Shown: piece by piece, positions 1 to 7,103 of the stretch
Layout of the letters: each line of letters opens with the position of its first letter
Numbering within the stretch: the first letter of the stretch is position 1
Assembly: GCF_019635515.1 (NCBI RefSeq)
Contig: NZ_JAHBZI010000002.1
Span: 413,664-477,663 of the forward strand
Length of the DNA stretch: 64,000 nucleotides
Direction of reading: 5' to 3'
Origin: Sphingomonas sp.
GTDB taxonomy: Bacteria; Pseudomonadota; Alphaproteobacteria; Sphingomonadales; Sphingomonadaceae
Position numbers and translations under genes: made by a program
Notes under the pieces: generated by a model
Database searches by the model: none
The model's input: the letters and a program-made list of their open reading frames with translations, nothing else
Told to the model about the DNA's origin: nothing

Positions 1-514
1 CTTCCTCGACCGCCTCGACATCGAGATCGAACGCCTGCGCCAGCGCCGTCTTGGCCAGCCGGGCGGAGACGCCCGCGCGCAACGCTCCCATCGCCAGCTT
101 GAGCAGCGCGAAGCGCTCGTCGGCCTCCAGCCGGTCGAGCATTCCCGTGAGCACCGCCGGCGCATCGGATTTGCTGATGCTGCCAAGCGTATCGACGACC
201 TGTGCCAGCGTCAGCGGTTCGCTGGCATCGGGCGGCACTGCCGGCTCGGGCCACAGCAATGCGATCGTCTCGGCCGAATCGCCCACGAAATCGCGGCTCA
301 TCCGATAGAGCACCGGATCGACACGCGCCTCGATCAGCGCACGGACCAGAGCGGGTTTTACCGCGGGGAGATCGAGCGTGCCGGTCAGCGCCGCCATCGC
401 CCAGCCCCGGTCGGGATCGGGCGTGGCTTTCAGATAGTCGCCGATCAGCCGCAGCTTGGCGTTGCGCGAGCGCGTATAGATCAGGGCGTCGAGCAGGTCG
501 GCGAAAGCGCGCAT
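1..514 (-). CDS. ATP-dependent DNA ligase, cisplatin-damage-response type (N-terminal part)
   Basis: This reading frame starts at an ATG at 514 on the minus strand and runs off the left edge, so only the first 171 residues are present. The start MRAFADLLDALIYTRSRNAK and the following DPDRGWAMAALTG and ALIEARVDPVLYRMSRDFVGD segments are typical of the helical N-terminal domain of bacterial ATP-dependent DNA ligases named for cisplatin resistance. They join nicked duplex DNA by way of an enzyme-AMP intermediate. The catalytic lysine (KxDG motif) would lie further on and is outside the window, so activity cannot be judged. It is divergent from the metallophosphoesterase gene, with only about 65 bases between the two starts. 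Confidence 0.8.
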   Translation of the reverse strand, partial: MRAFADLLDALIYTRSRNAKLRLIGDYLKATPDPDRGWAMAALTGTLDLPAVKPALVRALIEARVDPVLYRMSRDFVGDSAETIALLWPEPAVPPDASEPLTLAQVVDTLGSISKSDAPAVLTGMLDRLEADERFALLKLAMGALRAGVSARLAKTALAQAFDLDVEAVEE

Positions 515-579
515 GATGGGGCAACATGGAACGAGGGCGCGGGTTCCGCCAGACGCCGCCGCGCGCTAGGCTTGTCCTT

Positions 580-1407
580 ATGAAGCGCTTCCTCCTTCTC
601 GTCCTCGGCCTGGCCGTCGCCGCTGCCGCCGCGCTGGCCGGCTATGCGTATCTGGAGGCGAGGCGCGATCCGGTGGTGCGCGAAGCGAGCATCTCGCTGC
701 CCGGCTGGCCGGCCGGTGCCGCGCCGATGCGCGTGGTGCTGATCAGCGATATCCATATCGGCACTGCGGCAATGGGGCCGGAACGGCTCACCCGCATCGT
801 CACCCAAATCAACGCGCTCGAGCCCGATCTGGTGCTGATCGCGGGGGATTTCATCTTCGGGCACGGGGCTGGCAGTGCTGCACGGATCGGCCCGCCACTG
901 GTCGCGCCGCTGGCGGGGCTGAAGGCGCGCTATGGTGTCGTCGCCGCGCTTGGCAATCACGATCACTGGACCGGCGCCGCCGAGGTCCGGGCATTGCTCC
1001 AGCGCGCCAACGTCACGGTGGTCGAGAATGGCGCTGTCCAGCGCGGGCCGCTGGCGCTCGGGGTCGCCGGTGATGATTTCTCGCATCACACCGATCTGCT
1101 CGCCACCGTCTCGGCGATGCGGCCGCTCAGCGGCGCCCGGATCATGCTCACCCATTCGCCTGATATCGCCCCGAACCTCCCTGCCGATGTGGCATTGCTG
1201 CTCGCCGGGCATACGCATTGCGGGCAGGTGGTGCTGCCCTTCTACGGCCCGATCTCCGACGTTAGCCGGTTCGGCGAGCGCTATCGCTGCGGCGTTCGCC
1301 GCGAACCGGGACGAACCGTGGTGACCACCGCCGGGCTCGGCACCAGCGGCGGTCCCTTCCGGCTCGGGGCCCCGCCCGATCTCTGGCTGCTCACGCTCGG
1401 CAAATAA
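580..1407 (+). CDS. Membrane-anchored metallophosphoesterase
   Basis: This is a 275-residue calcineurin-like phosphoesterase. An N-terminal hydrophobic anchor (about residues 4-24) places the catalytic domain outside the cytoplasm. The dimetal motifs are visible in order: DIH at 57-59, GDF at 89-91, GNHDHW at 125-130, and GHTHCG with His211 and His213. This arrangement matches the YkuE/YaeI-type phosphoesterases, some of which act on lipid phosphates, but the substrate here is unknown. I chose the ATG at 580 because it begins with a charged-hydrophobic signal (MKRFLLLVLG). An in-frame ATG at 526 would add 18 residues unlike a signal sequence. Confidence 0.85.
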   Translation: MKRFLLLVLGLAVAAAAALAGYAYLEARRDPVVREASISLPGWPAGAAPMRVVLISDIHIGTAAMGPERLTRIVTQINALEPDLVLIAGDFIFGHGAGSAARIGPPLVAPLAGLKARYGVVAALGNHDHWTGAAEVRALLQRANVTVVENGAVQRGPLALGVAGDDFSHHTDLLATVSAMRPLSGARIMLTHSPDIAPNLPADVALLLAGHTHCGQVVLPFYGPISDVSRFGERYRCGVRREPGRTVVTTAGLGTSGGPFRLGAPPDLWLLTLGK

Positions 1408-1471
1408 TGGGCGCTGGCGCGTGGTTCCGCGCGCCGCTAGATTGGCACCTCCATCACCGGAGACCTTTTCC

Positions 1472-1780
1472 ATGAAGTTCGTGATTCTCGCGGCCGCCGC
1501 GTTCGCCGCCCTGTCGCCCGCCGCCGCGTCGGCGCAGACCGCTCCCGCCCAGACCGCGCCCGCCGCCAAGTTCAATCTCGACACGCCGATCGAGACGCTG
1601 GTCGCCGATGCCAAGGCGAACGCCGTGCTCACCGCCAATCTCGGCGGGGACGTCACCACCAATCCCAGTTACGATTCGTTCAAGGGCATGAGCCTCAGCG
1701 CGGTCGCGCCCTATGCGCCCGACAAGCTTCCCGCCGACTTGCTCAAGAAGATCGAGACCGAACTGGCCGCGATCCAGTAA
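1472..1780 (+). CDS. Small secreted protein of unknown function
   Basis: The predicted 102-residue protein starts with a clear cleavable signal peptide (MKFVILAAAAFAALSPAAASAQ), then a short Ala/Pro/Thr repeat (TAPAQTAPAA) and a soluble domain with VLTANLGGDVTTNPSYDSF. It is therefore likely periplasmic. I do not recognise a named family. It is followed at once by a strong hairpin shared with dps. The ATG at 1472 is preferred over an in-frame one at 1421 because the signal peptide begins there. Confidence 0.7.
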   Translation: MKFVILAAAAFAALSPAAASAQTAPAQTAPAAKFNLDTPIETLVADAKANAVLTANLGGDVTTNPSYDSFKGMSLSAVAPYAPDKLPADLLKKIETELAAIQ

Positions 1781-1788
1781 AGGCGACA

Positions 1789-1815
1789 GGGCCGGGGATG
1801 ATCCCCGGCCCTTTT
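1789..1815. terminator. Bidirectional intrinsic terminator between the small secreted protein and dps
   Basis: GGGCCGGGGAT (1789-1799) pairs with ATCCCCGGCCC (1801-1811), followed by TTTT. The convergent genes end on either side, so the near-perfect palindrome can serve both. Confidence 0.85.
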
Positions 1816-1819
1816 CGCA

Positions 1820-2314
1820 TCAGCTCTTGCGGCTGGCTTCGAACAGGAACCAGGCGCGCTCCTCGGCCTGATCGGTCCATTCATCGACAATGCCCGAAGT
1901 GGCGTTGTCGCCCGCCGCCTCGGCCGCTTCCTTCACCGCGCGGAAGCTCTCGACCAGCTTGAGATTATCGTCGCGCAGTTCGGCGAGCATGTCCGCGGCG
2001 CTGACGAAATCGGCGTCATTATCCTTCACCGTCTGCCGCCGGGCGATATCGCCGATCGAGCGCAGCGTGGTGTTGCCGGTCTTGCGCACGCGCTCGGCCA
2101 CCGCGTCGGTGATCGCGAAGATCTGCGCCGCCTGGTCGTCGAGCAGCAGGTGATAGTCGCGGAAATGCGGCCCGCTCACGTGCCAGTGGAAATTCTTGGT
2201 CTTGAGATACAGCGCGAAGCTGTCCGCCAGCGCGCTGTTGAGCGCCTCGGCGACGCTCTTGGTCTCGTTGCGGTTGAGATCGGTCGGCGTCTGCAGCGCC
2301 TTGGAATCGGCCAT
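1820..2314 (-). CDS. dps: Dps family DNA-protection ferritin
   Basis: This 164-residue protein has the usual Dps length. Dps assembles into a dodecamer that oxidises Fe(II) with hydrogen peroxide, stores iron and can coat DNA in stationary phase. The ferroxidase region is visible as NFHWHVSGPHFRDYHLLLDD, with His43, His45 and His55, Asp59/60, Asp70 and Glu74 in the spacing typical of the inter-subunit site. The N-terminus has few lysines, so strong DNA binding is not assured. It stands alone between two convergent or divergent units; the regulator (OxyR or other) is not visible. Confidence 0.92.
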   Translation of the reverse strand: MADSKALQTPTDLNRNETKSVAEALNSALADSFALYLKTKNFHWHVSGPHFRDYHLLLDDQAAQIFAITDAVAERVRKTGNTTLRSIGDIARRQTVKDNDADFVSAADMLAELRDDNLKLVESFRAVKEAAEAAGDNATSGIVDEWTDQAEERAWFLFEASRKS

Positions 2315-2386
2315 GTCTTCCTCCGGGACGGGATTGCCCCGGCGATATAGGTACGGTCCGGCGCCTCGCCAGTAGCAGATTTTCGA

Positions 2387-2950
2387 TCAGAGTAAGCGAA
2401 GCGCTCCCAGCGCGATCCACGCGCCGGCGGCAAGGAACAGCAGCCCGATGATCACGCGCAGTTTGCCGAACGGGATGTTGCGCCATTGCAGTTCGCCGAG
2501 CACCGCCGCGACAAAGCAGACCGCGAAGCCGCCAAGCCCCGCGCCCGCCGCCGCGAACCACGGCTCGCCGCGAGTCGCCAGCGCCAGCGTGAAGAATTGG
2601 GTGCGGTCGCCCAGGGCCAGCACGAAGACGCCGAGCAACGGTGTAAACAGGGACCCCAGATGCCAGGCCTCGAGCCGGCTCGGCAATTTGACCCGCCACA
2701 GCCCGCCGAACCCCGCCATGAGCAATGCCAGCGCCAGCAGCAGGGACTGGGCGTTGGGCGTGAGCATCGGCGCCATCGTCAGCCCCGCGAACGCGGCGAT
2801 CGCATTGCCGCCGGCATGGGCAAGCCCGGCCATCACCGCCACGGTCAGCGGGCGGCCATAACGGTCGGCGAGAATCGCGGTAAGCAATGCGGGCCGGTCG
2901 CCCAATTGCGTGAGAACGGCCAACAGAAAGGCCGGAACGAGAGCTTCCAT
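2387..2950 (-). CDS. GDT1/TMEM165 (UPF0016) family membrane protein
   Basis: The predicted protein has 187 residues, about six membrane segments and two related halves, as in UPF0016 cation transporters (Mn2+/Ca2+ exporters in studied members). The paired family motifs appear as TQLGDRPALL near the N-terminus and ALGDRTQFF in the second half. The acidic residue that usually begins each ExGD motif is replaced by Gln in the first and Ala in the second. I set the start at 2950 because GGAGGAAAGG lies just upstream of that ATG; the longer frame has no membrane character. A hairpin (GGCCGC 2993-2998 with GCGGCC 3014-3019) sits in the leader. Confidence 0.8.
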   Translation of the reverse strand: MEALVPAFLLAVLTQLGDRPALLTAILADRYGRPLTVAVMAGLAHAGGNAIAAFAGLTMAPMLTPNAQSLLLALALLMAGFGGLWRVKLPSRLEAWHLGSLFTPLLGVFVLALGDRTQFFTLALATRGEPWFAAAGAGLGGFAVCFVAAVLGELQWRNIPFGKLRVIIGLLFLAAGAWIALGALRLL

Positions 2951-3137
2951 GGCGCCTTTCCTCCGCCTGCCTTGTCCTTCAGGCGCAGTTAAGGCCGCGT
3001 GAAGCACAAGCGTGCGGCCCTCGGCTTGACTTTTCTGCGAGAATCGCACATCCGCGCCGCCTGACAGCGGTGCGCCCGGCGTGCCGCTCTTTCTTTTTAA
3101 CGAGATTCGCGTTTGCGAAGTATTGGGGTTCTGGGCC

Positions 3138-3305
3138 ATGGCCAAGCCGACTACTGTCAAGATCAAGCTCGTCAGCTCGGCGGACACGGGTTTCTTCTAC
3201 GTCACCAAGAAGAATCCGCGCAACCAGACCGAGAAGATGTCCTTCCGCAAATATGATCCCGTCGTGCGCAAGCATGTCGAGTTCAAGGAAGCGAAGATCA
3301 AGTAA
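3138..3305 (+). CDS. rpmG: 50S ribosomal protein L33
   Basis: This complete 55-residue L33 belongs to the large ribosomal subunit. The sequence [20 protein letters not shown] and the [11 protein letters not shown] motif are diagnostic. It has no cysteines, so it is the zinc-independent (C-minus) form. Start at the ATG at 3138. It is a monocistronic gene convergent with divK. Confidence 0.97.
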   Translation: MAKPTTVKIKLVSSADTGFFYVTKKNPRNQTEKMSFRKYDPVVRKHVEFKEAKIK

Positions 3306-3342
3306 GCCGCTCCCTGCGCAAGCGGAGCATAGCTTTTCAAGA

Positions 3343-3369
3343 GCCCCGCGCCCTTTAGGGCTGCGGGGC
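3343..3369. terminator. Hairpin between rpmG and divK
   Basis: GCCCCGCGCCC and GGGCTGCGGGGC flank a TTTA loop, followed by TTCTT. The hairpin contains the divK stop codon (TAA, complement of 3355-3357), so it lies at both convergent gene ends. Confidence 0.75.
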
Positions 3370-3753
3370 TTCTTGCGTTTCGGAAGGTACCAGCGCGCGC
3401 ACTTCCTCCATGAACCGCACCAGGCTGATCGGCTTGGAGACATAGGCGTTGGCGCCGGCGGCGCGGATCCGCCCCTCGTCGTCATGGCCGGCATAGGCCG
3501 TCACCGCCATGATCGGGATCGCGCGCAATTGCGGATCGAGCTTCATCTCGCGGATGATCGCGTCGCCGGTGACGTGCGGCATCTGGATATCCATCACCAC
3601 CAGATCGGGCATGAAGGCGCGCGCCCGCGCCTCCGCCTCGCGCCCATCCTTCACCGGCTCGACGTCGAACCCGTGCGCGCGCAGCAGATCGCAGAACAGC
3701 TTCAGATTGAGTTCGTTGTCCTCGACAACGAGCACCCTTTTTGCCACGCCCAA
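3355..3753 (-). CDS. divK: Single-domain response regulator DivK
   Basis: This 132-residue protein is a bare receiver domain with no output domain. In alphaproteobacteria DivK carries phosphate between histidine kinases (DivJ, PleC in Caulobacter) and controls polarity and the CtrA pathway. The phosphorylation pocket is complete: Glu11-Asp12, phosphoacceptor Asp55 in VVMDIQMP, Thr85 and Lys108. The adjacent DUF3572 gene on the other strand is a common neighbour of divK in this class. The assignment rests on the single-domain architecture and alphaproteobacterial sequence; another stand-alone receiver is possible. Confidence 0.85.
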   Translation of the reverse strand: MGVAKRVLVVEDNELNLKLFCDLLRAHGFDVEPVKDGREAEARARAFMPDLVVMDIQMPHVTGDAIIREMKLDPQLRAIPIMAVTAYAGHDDEGRIRAAGANAYVSKPISLVRFMEEVRALVPSETQEAPQP

Positions 3754-3783
3754 ACCCCAATGATGACAGTGACTATCTAAGCG

Positions 3784-4050
3784 ATGGTAACGCCGGAAAC
3801 AAATGCCGAGGCGCTGGCCTTGCAGGCGCTCGTCTGGGTTTTGGGTGAGCCTGCCCGCGCCGCGCGGCTGCTCGACCTGACCGGGCTCGATCCGTCGGAA
3901 CTGCGCGCCCGCGCCGGCGATCCTTCGCTGCTGGCCGCCACGCTCGGCTTTCTCGAAGCCTACGAGCCCGATCTCCTCGCCTGTGCCGATGCGCTCGGCG
4001 TCAAACCCGCCGCGCTGGTTTCCGCCCGCGCCCGATTGGAAGCCGCATGA
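3784..4050 (+). CDS. DUF3572 family protein
   Basis: The predicted small helical cytoplasmic protein has 88 residues. Its start (ALALQALVWVLGEPARAARLL) and the AYEPDLLACADALG segment match DUF3572, a family of unknown function found in alphaproteobacteria next to divK or other signalling genes. It is the first gene of a three-gene operon; its TGA overlaps the ATG of the HAD gene by 4 bases. Confidence 0.85.
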   Translation: MVTPETNAEALALQALVWVLGEPARAARLLDLTGLDPSELRARAGDPSLLAATLGFLEAYEPDLLACADALGVKPAALVSARARLEAA

Positions 4051-4694
4051 AGCCCCTGCTGATCACCGATTGCGACGAAGTCCTGCTCCATATGGTCCGC
4101 CATTTCGGGGCGTGGCTCGATGAGCATCACGATATCGATTTTGCGCTCAATGGCGGCGATTTCGCCACCTCGATGACGCGCCGCGCGGATCGCAGCGCGG
4201 TCCAGCGCGAGGAGATGTGGGCGCTGCTCGGCGGCTTCTTTCCGGATGAGATGGCCCGCCAGACCCTGGTTCCGCATGCCCGCGAGGCGCTCGCCGCCTT
4301 GTCGGAGGTCGCCGATATCGTCGTGCTCACCAATCTCGGCGATCATTGCCGCGATCATCGCATCGCCCAGCTCGCCGAGCATGGTATCCACCACCGGGTC
4401 GAATGCAACCAGGGCGGCAAGGGCGATCCGGTCGCGCGGCTGGTCGCCGAGTTCGGCAATCCGGTCACGGTCTTTGTCGACGATCTGCCGGTCCATCACG
4501 AATCGGTCGCGAAGCACGCGCCCGAAGTGTTCCGCCTCCACATGGTCGCCGAGCCCGATCTGGCTTCCAGCGTCCCCAGGGCGCCGTTCGCCCATGCCCG
4601 GATCGACGACTGGCGCGAGGCGCAGGCGTGGATCGCCGAGCGGTTCGCCCAAGGGTTGACCGCCGAGGTCTTGAGTGGTGAAGCCGCATCATGA
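4047..4694 (+). CDS. HAD superfamily hydrolase
   Basis: This 215-residue haloacid-dehalogenase-like protein has motif I as DCDEV with Asp8 and Asp10, motif II Thr95 in VVLTNLG, Lys125, and motif IV as FVDD with Asp145/146. All core catalytic positions are therefore present. Members hydrolyse phosphate esters; the substrate is not predictable. It overlaps DUF3572 upstream and RidA downstream by 4 bases each, so the three are translationally coupled. Confidence 0.8.
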   Translation: MKPLLITDCDEVLLHMVRHFGAWLDEHHDIDFALNGGDFATSMTRRADRSAVQREEMWALLGGFFPDEMARQTLVPHAREALAALSEVADIVVLTNLGDHCRDHRIAQLAEHGIHHRVECNQGGKGDPVARLVAEFGNPVTVFVDDLPVHHESVAKHAPEVFRLHMVAEPDLASSVPRAPFAHARIDDWREAQAWIAERFAQGLTAEVLSGEAAS

Positions 4695-5155
4695 CCACCG
4701 CCATCGATCGCAAGCTCGAAGAGCTTGGCCTCGCCCTTCCCGAAGCCGCCGCGCCCGTCGCCGCCTATGTGCCCGTCGTCGAGGCTGGCGGGCTGCTCCA
4801 CGTCTCGGGCCAGCTCCCCTTCAAGGACGGCGCGGTGATGACCGGGCGCGCCGGCGAGGACCGCGACCTGGCCTATGTCCAGGAAGCCGCGCAGCGCTGC
4901 GGGCTGATGCTGGTCGCGCAGATCAAGAAGCATCTCGGCGGCGATCTGTCGCGGGTCGAGCGGGTCGTGAAGCTGGGCGTGTTCGTCAATTCGGCGGCGG
5001 ACTTCACCGATCAGCCCGAGGCCGCCAATGGCGCCTCCGAGCTGATGCAGGCGCTGTTCGGCGAGGCTGGCCGCCACGCCCGTGCCGCGGTCGGCGTGCC
5101 GACCCTGCCGCGCGGCGCGGTGGTCGAGGTCGACGCGATCTTCGCGGTCCGCTGA
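4691..5155 (+). CDS. RidA (YjgF/UK114) family protein
   Basis: This 154-residue protein belongs to the RidA superfamily, whose best-known members hydrolyse reactive enamines and imines formed by PLP enzymes. It carries the HVSGQLPF segment and, near the C-terminus, RAAVGVPTLPRGAVVEVDAI with Arg131 and Glu146, the residues used by RidA for substrate carboxylate and water activation. It is longer than canonical RidA (about 128) because of an N-terminal helix, as in the YER057c-like branch. Last gene of the DUF3572-HAD-RidA operon. Confidence 0.88.
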   Translation: MTTAIDRKLEELGLALPEAAAPVAAYVPVVEAGGLLHVSGQLPFKDGAVMTGRAGEDRDLAYVQEAAQRCGLMLVAQIKKHLGGDLSRVERVVKLGVFVNSAADFTDQPEAANGASELMQALFGEAGRHARAAVGVPTLPRGAVVEVDAIFAVR

Positions 5156-5350
5156 CACCCACGGCTGCTGTTGCCGCTTCGCAACAGGTCGTCGCGTTCC
5201 CGAAACGGCCCTGCCAAATTTTGTTGTGCGTCGCAGCGTATTCCTGCACTATTCATGTGCTGATGCCAGCCGCGCAGGCCCTCCGGGTTAAATGACGCGG
5301 TACCATCGGCAGCAGGCGGGGCCCTTCGCTATTCATTTGAAAGGGATTCC

Positions 5351-6079
5351 ATGCGCAACCTTCTGACCGGCCTGAGCGCGCTTGCGCTGGCCACCGCCGC
5401 CACTCCGGCCTTCGCCCAGAGCGAGACCGATCCGCCCAGCCCGATCACGATCAGCGGCAGCGCCACGGTCGTCAGCGACTATCGCTTTCGCGGCTTCAGC
5501 CAGAGCAACGAGAAGGCCGCGATTCAGGGCGGCTTCGCCGTCACGCATGACAGCGGCCTCTATATCGGCACCTGGGGGTCGAGCATCGGCTTCAACAACG
5601 GCACCGAGATCGACGTCTATGGCGGTTTCTCGAAGGAGCTCACCCCGGGGCTGACCGGCGATATCGGCGCGACGCTGTATCTTTACCCGGGTTCGTCGAA
5701 CACCAGCGTTATCGAGCCCTATGCCTCGCTGACCGGCACGCTCGGCCCCGCCAGCCTCAAGGGCGGCGTGGCCTGGGCGCCCTCCGGCCAGGTATCGCTC
5801 GGCAAGGACAGCGGCATCTATGTCTATGGCGATCTCGCCGTGGGCGTGCCGACCACGCCGATCAAGCTCAAGGCGCATCTCGGCTATGCCGAGAGCGACA
5901 GCTTTCTCGGCGGCGCCGACGGCAAGGTGATCGATTATTCGCTCGGGGCGGAGCTGAACTGGAAGGCGCTGACCCTCGGCATCGCCTATATCAACACCGA
6001 CGAGCCGACGGCGCTGGGCTACAAGAAGTCGATCGGCGCGGACGGCGCGGTGGTCTTTTCGATCGGCGCGGCCTTCTAG
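5351..6079 (+). CDS. TorF-like putative outer membrane porin (TIGR02001-type)
   Basis: The protein has 242 residues with a signal peptide ending in TPAFAQ and then alternating amphipathic strands typical of a small beta-barrel. The starts SGSATVVSDYRFRGFSQS and GTWGSSIGF are hallmarks of the TIGR02001 outer-membrane family. Function in the outer membrane is unproven; small porin or channel is the usual suggestion. It is preceded by about 195 bases with no gene and followed by a strong terminator, so it is probably monocistronic. Confidence 0.85.
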   Translation: MRNLLTGLSALALATAATPAFAQSETDPPSPITISGSATVVSDYRFRGFSQSNEKAAIQGGFAVTHDSGLYIGTWGSSIGFNNGTEIDVYGGFSKELTPGLTGDIGATLYLYPGSSNTSVIEPYASLTGTLGPASLKGGVAWAPSGQVSLGKDSGIYVYGDLAVGVPTTPIKLKAHLGYAESDSFLGGADGKVIDYSLGAELNWKALTLGIAYINTDEPTALGYKKSIGADGAVVFSIGAAF

Positions 6080-6100
6080 GGCGCGGTTTCAGACAAGAAA

Positions 6101-6134
6101 AACGCCGGTCCCCTCGCGGGGCCGGCGTTTTTCT
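6101..6134. terminator. Intrinsic terminator after the outer membrane protein
   Basis: AACGCCGG-T-CCCC and GGGG-CCGGCGTT form a stem with a TCGC loop, followed by TTTCTTT; A residues on the other side suit the convergent lipoprotein gene too. Confidence 0.88.
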
Positions 6135-6154
6135 TTGGCCGAATCGCAGCCGGC

Positions 6155-6568
6155 TTATTGCGGCGTGCTGGTGCTCGCATCCTTGCCGTTGCCCTCGGGC
6201 GCGGCGACGATGTCGCGCGTGGTCGTGCCCTTGTCGACGACATTGGTGCCGGGGCTGCCGGCGGTGGTGCGGGCGGCGCCGTCGGCGCTGGTGCGGCCGG
6301 CGGCGTCGAGCGTGGCCTGCTCGCCGGCGCTGCGCGCGGCCGATCCGCCGAACATCGCTTCGCTCGCCTGGCTCGACGGGCTCACATCCTGCGGGCGCGG
6401 CGCGCCGGGGGCGGGGGGAACCAGCGAGAAATCGGGCGGGATCACCAGCGGCGCCTGGCGCGCGACGGCGAACTCGTCGGGACGCTCGCGGTTCATGCCG
6501 CCCTTGCTGCAGGCGGAGAGCGATGCCGTGAGCGCAATGCCCGACACGATAAGCAGGATTCTACGCAT
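6155..6568 (-). CDS. DUF3035-type lipoprotein
   Basis: The protein has 137 residues and starts with a lipoprotein signal (ALTASLSAC, lipidated Cys20). The body is low-complexity, rich in Ala, Pro, Ser and Thr, with the APLVIPPDFSLVPP motif typical of DUF3035 proteins found downstream of lspA in sphingomonads. Function is unknown; a periplasmic or outer-membrane-attached spacer-like protein is plausible. The start ATG at 6568 (or 6577, three codons earlier) lies inside the end of lspA, so it is translationally coupled to it. Confidence 0.8.
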   Translation of the reverse strand: MRRILLIVSGIALTASLSACSKGGMNRERPDEFAVARQAPLVIPPDFSLVPPAPGAPRPQDVSPSSQASEAMFGGSAARSAGEQATLDAAGRTSADGAARTTAGSPGTNVVDKGTTTRDIVAAPEGNGKDASTSTPQ

Positions 6569-7103
6569 TGACTTCATTCTCCACAGGGGCGGGCGCGTCA
6601 GCCGACGGCGCCGTCTTATCACGCACGAACAGCGCGCGGAACAACAGGATGAGGACGCCGAACGTAATCGCGGCATCGGCGACATTGAATACCAGAAACG
6701 GGCGCCACGCGCCAAAATGCAGATCGGCGAAATCGACGACATAGCCAAGCCGCGCGCGATCGAGGATGTTGCCGATCGCCCCGCCCAGCACCATGCCGAG
6801 CGCGACGACGTCGGGCAGCTTCCTCTCGCGCGCCATCCACCAGGCGACGCCGATGGCGATGCCGCCGGTCAGCACCACCAGCGCCCAGCGCATGAACTCG
6901 CTGCTCGCCGGCATCAGCCCCAGCGACACGCCGACATTCTTGACGAAGCGCAGGTCGAAGATCGGCAGCACGGTCAGGCTGTCGTTCTGGACGGTGAGGC
7001 CGAGCGGGCCGGTCACATACCATTTCATGCCCTGATCGAACAGGAACACCAGAGCCGCGACGAGCAGCCCGATCCAGCGCGTAACGGTCATCTGAGCATT
7101 CAT
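6561..7103 (-). CDS. lspA: Lipoprotein signal peptidase (signal peptidase II)
   Basis: This 180-residue inner-membrane aspartyl protease removes signal peptides from prolipoproteins after lipid modification. Four membrane segments are evident. The catalytic region shows GNILDRARLGYVVDF with Asp115 and Asp124, and FNVADAAI with Asn140 and Asp143; Asp124 and Asp143 are the catalytic pair. I chose the ATG at 7103, which overlaps the ileS stop by 4 bases. The operon runs ribF, ileS, lspA, lipoprotein, and ileS-lspA coupling is common in proteobacteria. Confidence 0.95.
   Translation of the reverse strand: MNAQMTVTRWIGLLVAALVFLFDQGMKWYVTGPLGLTVQNDSLTVLPIFDLRFVKNVGVSLGLMPASSEFMRWALVVLTGGIAIGVAWWMARERKLPDVVALGMVLGGAIGNILDRARLGYVVDFADLHFGAWRPFLVFNVADAAITFGVLILLFRALFVRDKTAPSADAPAPVENEVNA

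Noticed and set aside
2951..3080. Manganese (yybP-ykoY) riboswitch in the leader of the GDT1 gene
   Set aside because: Expected from gene family, but the conserved CUG/ACUCG-type core could not be found; only a simple hairpin is seen.
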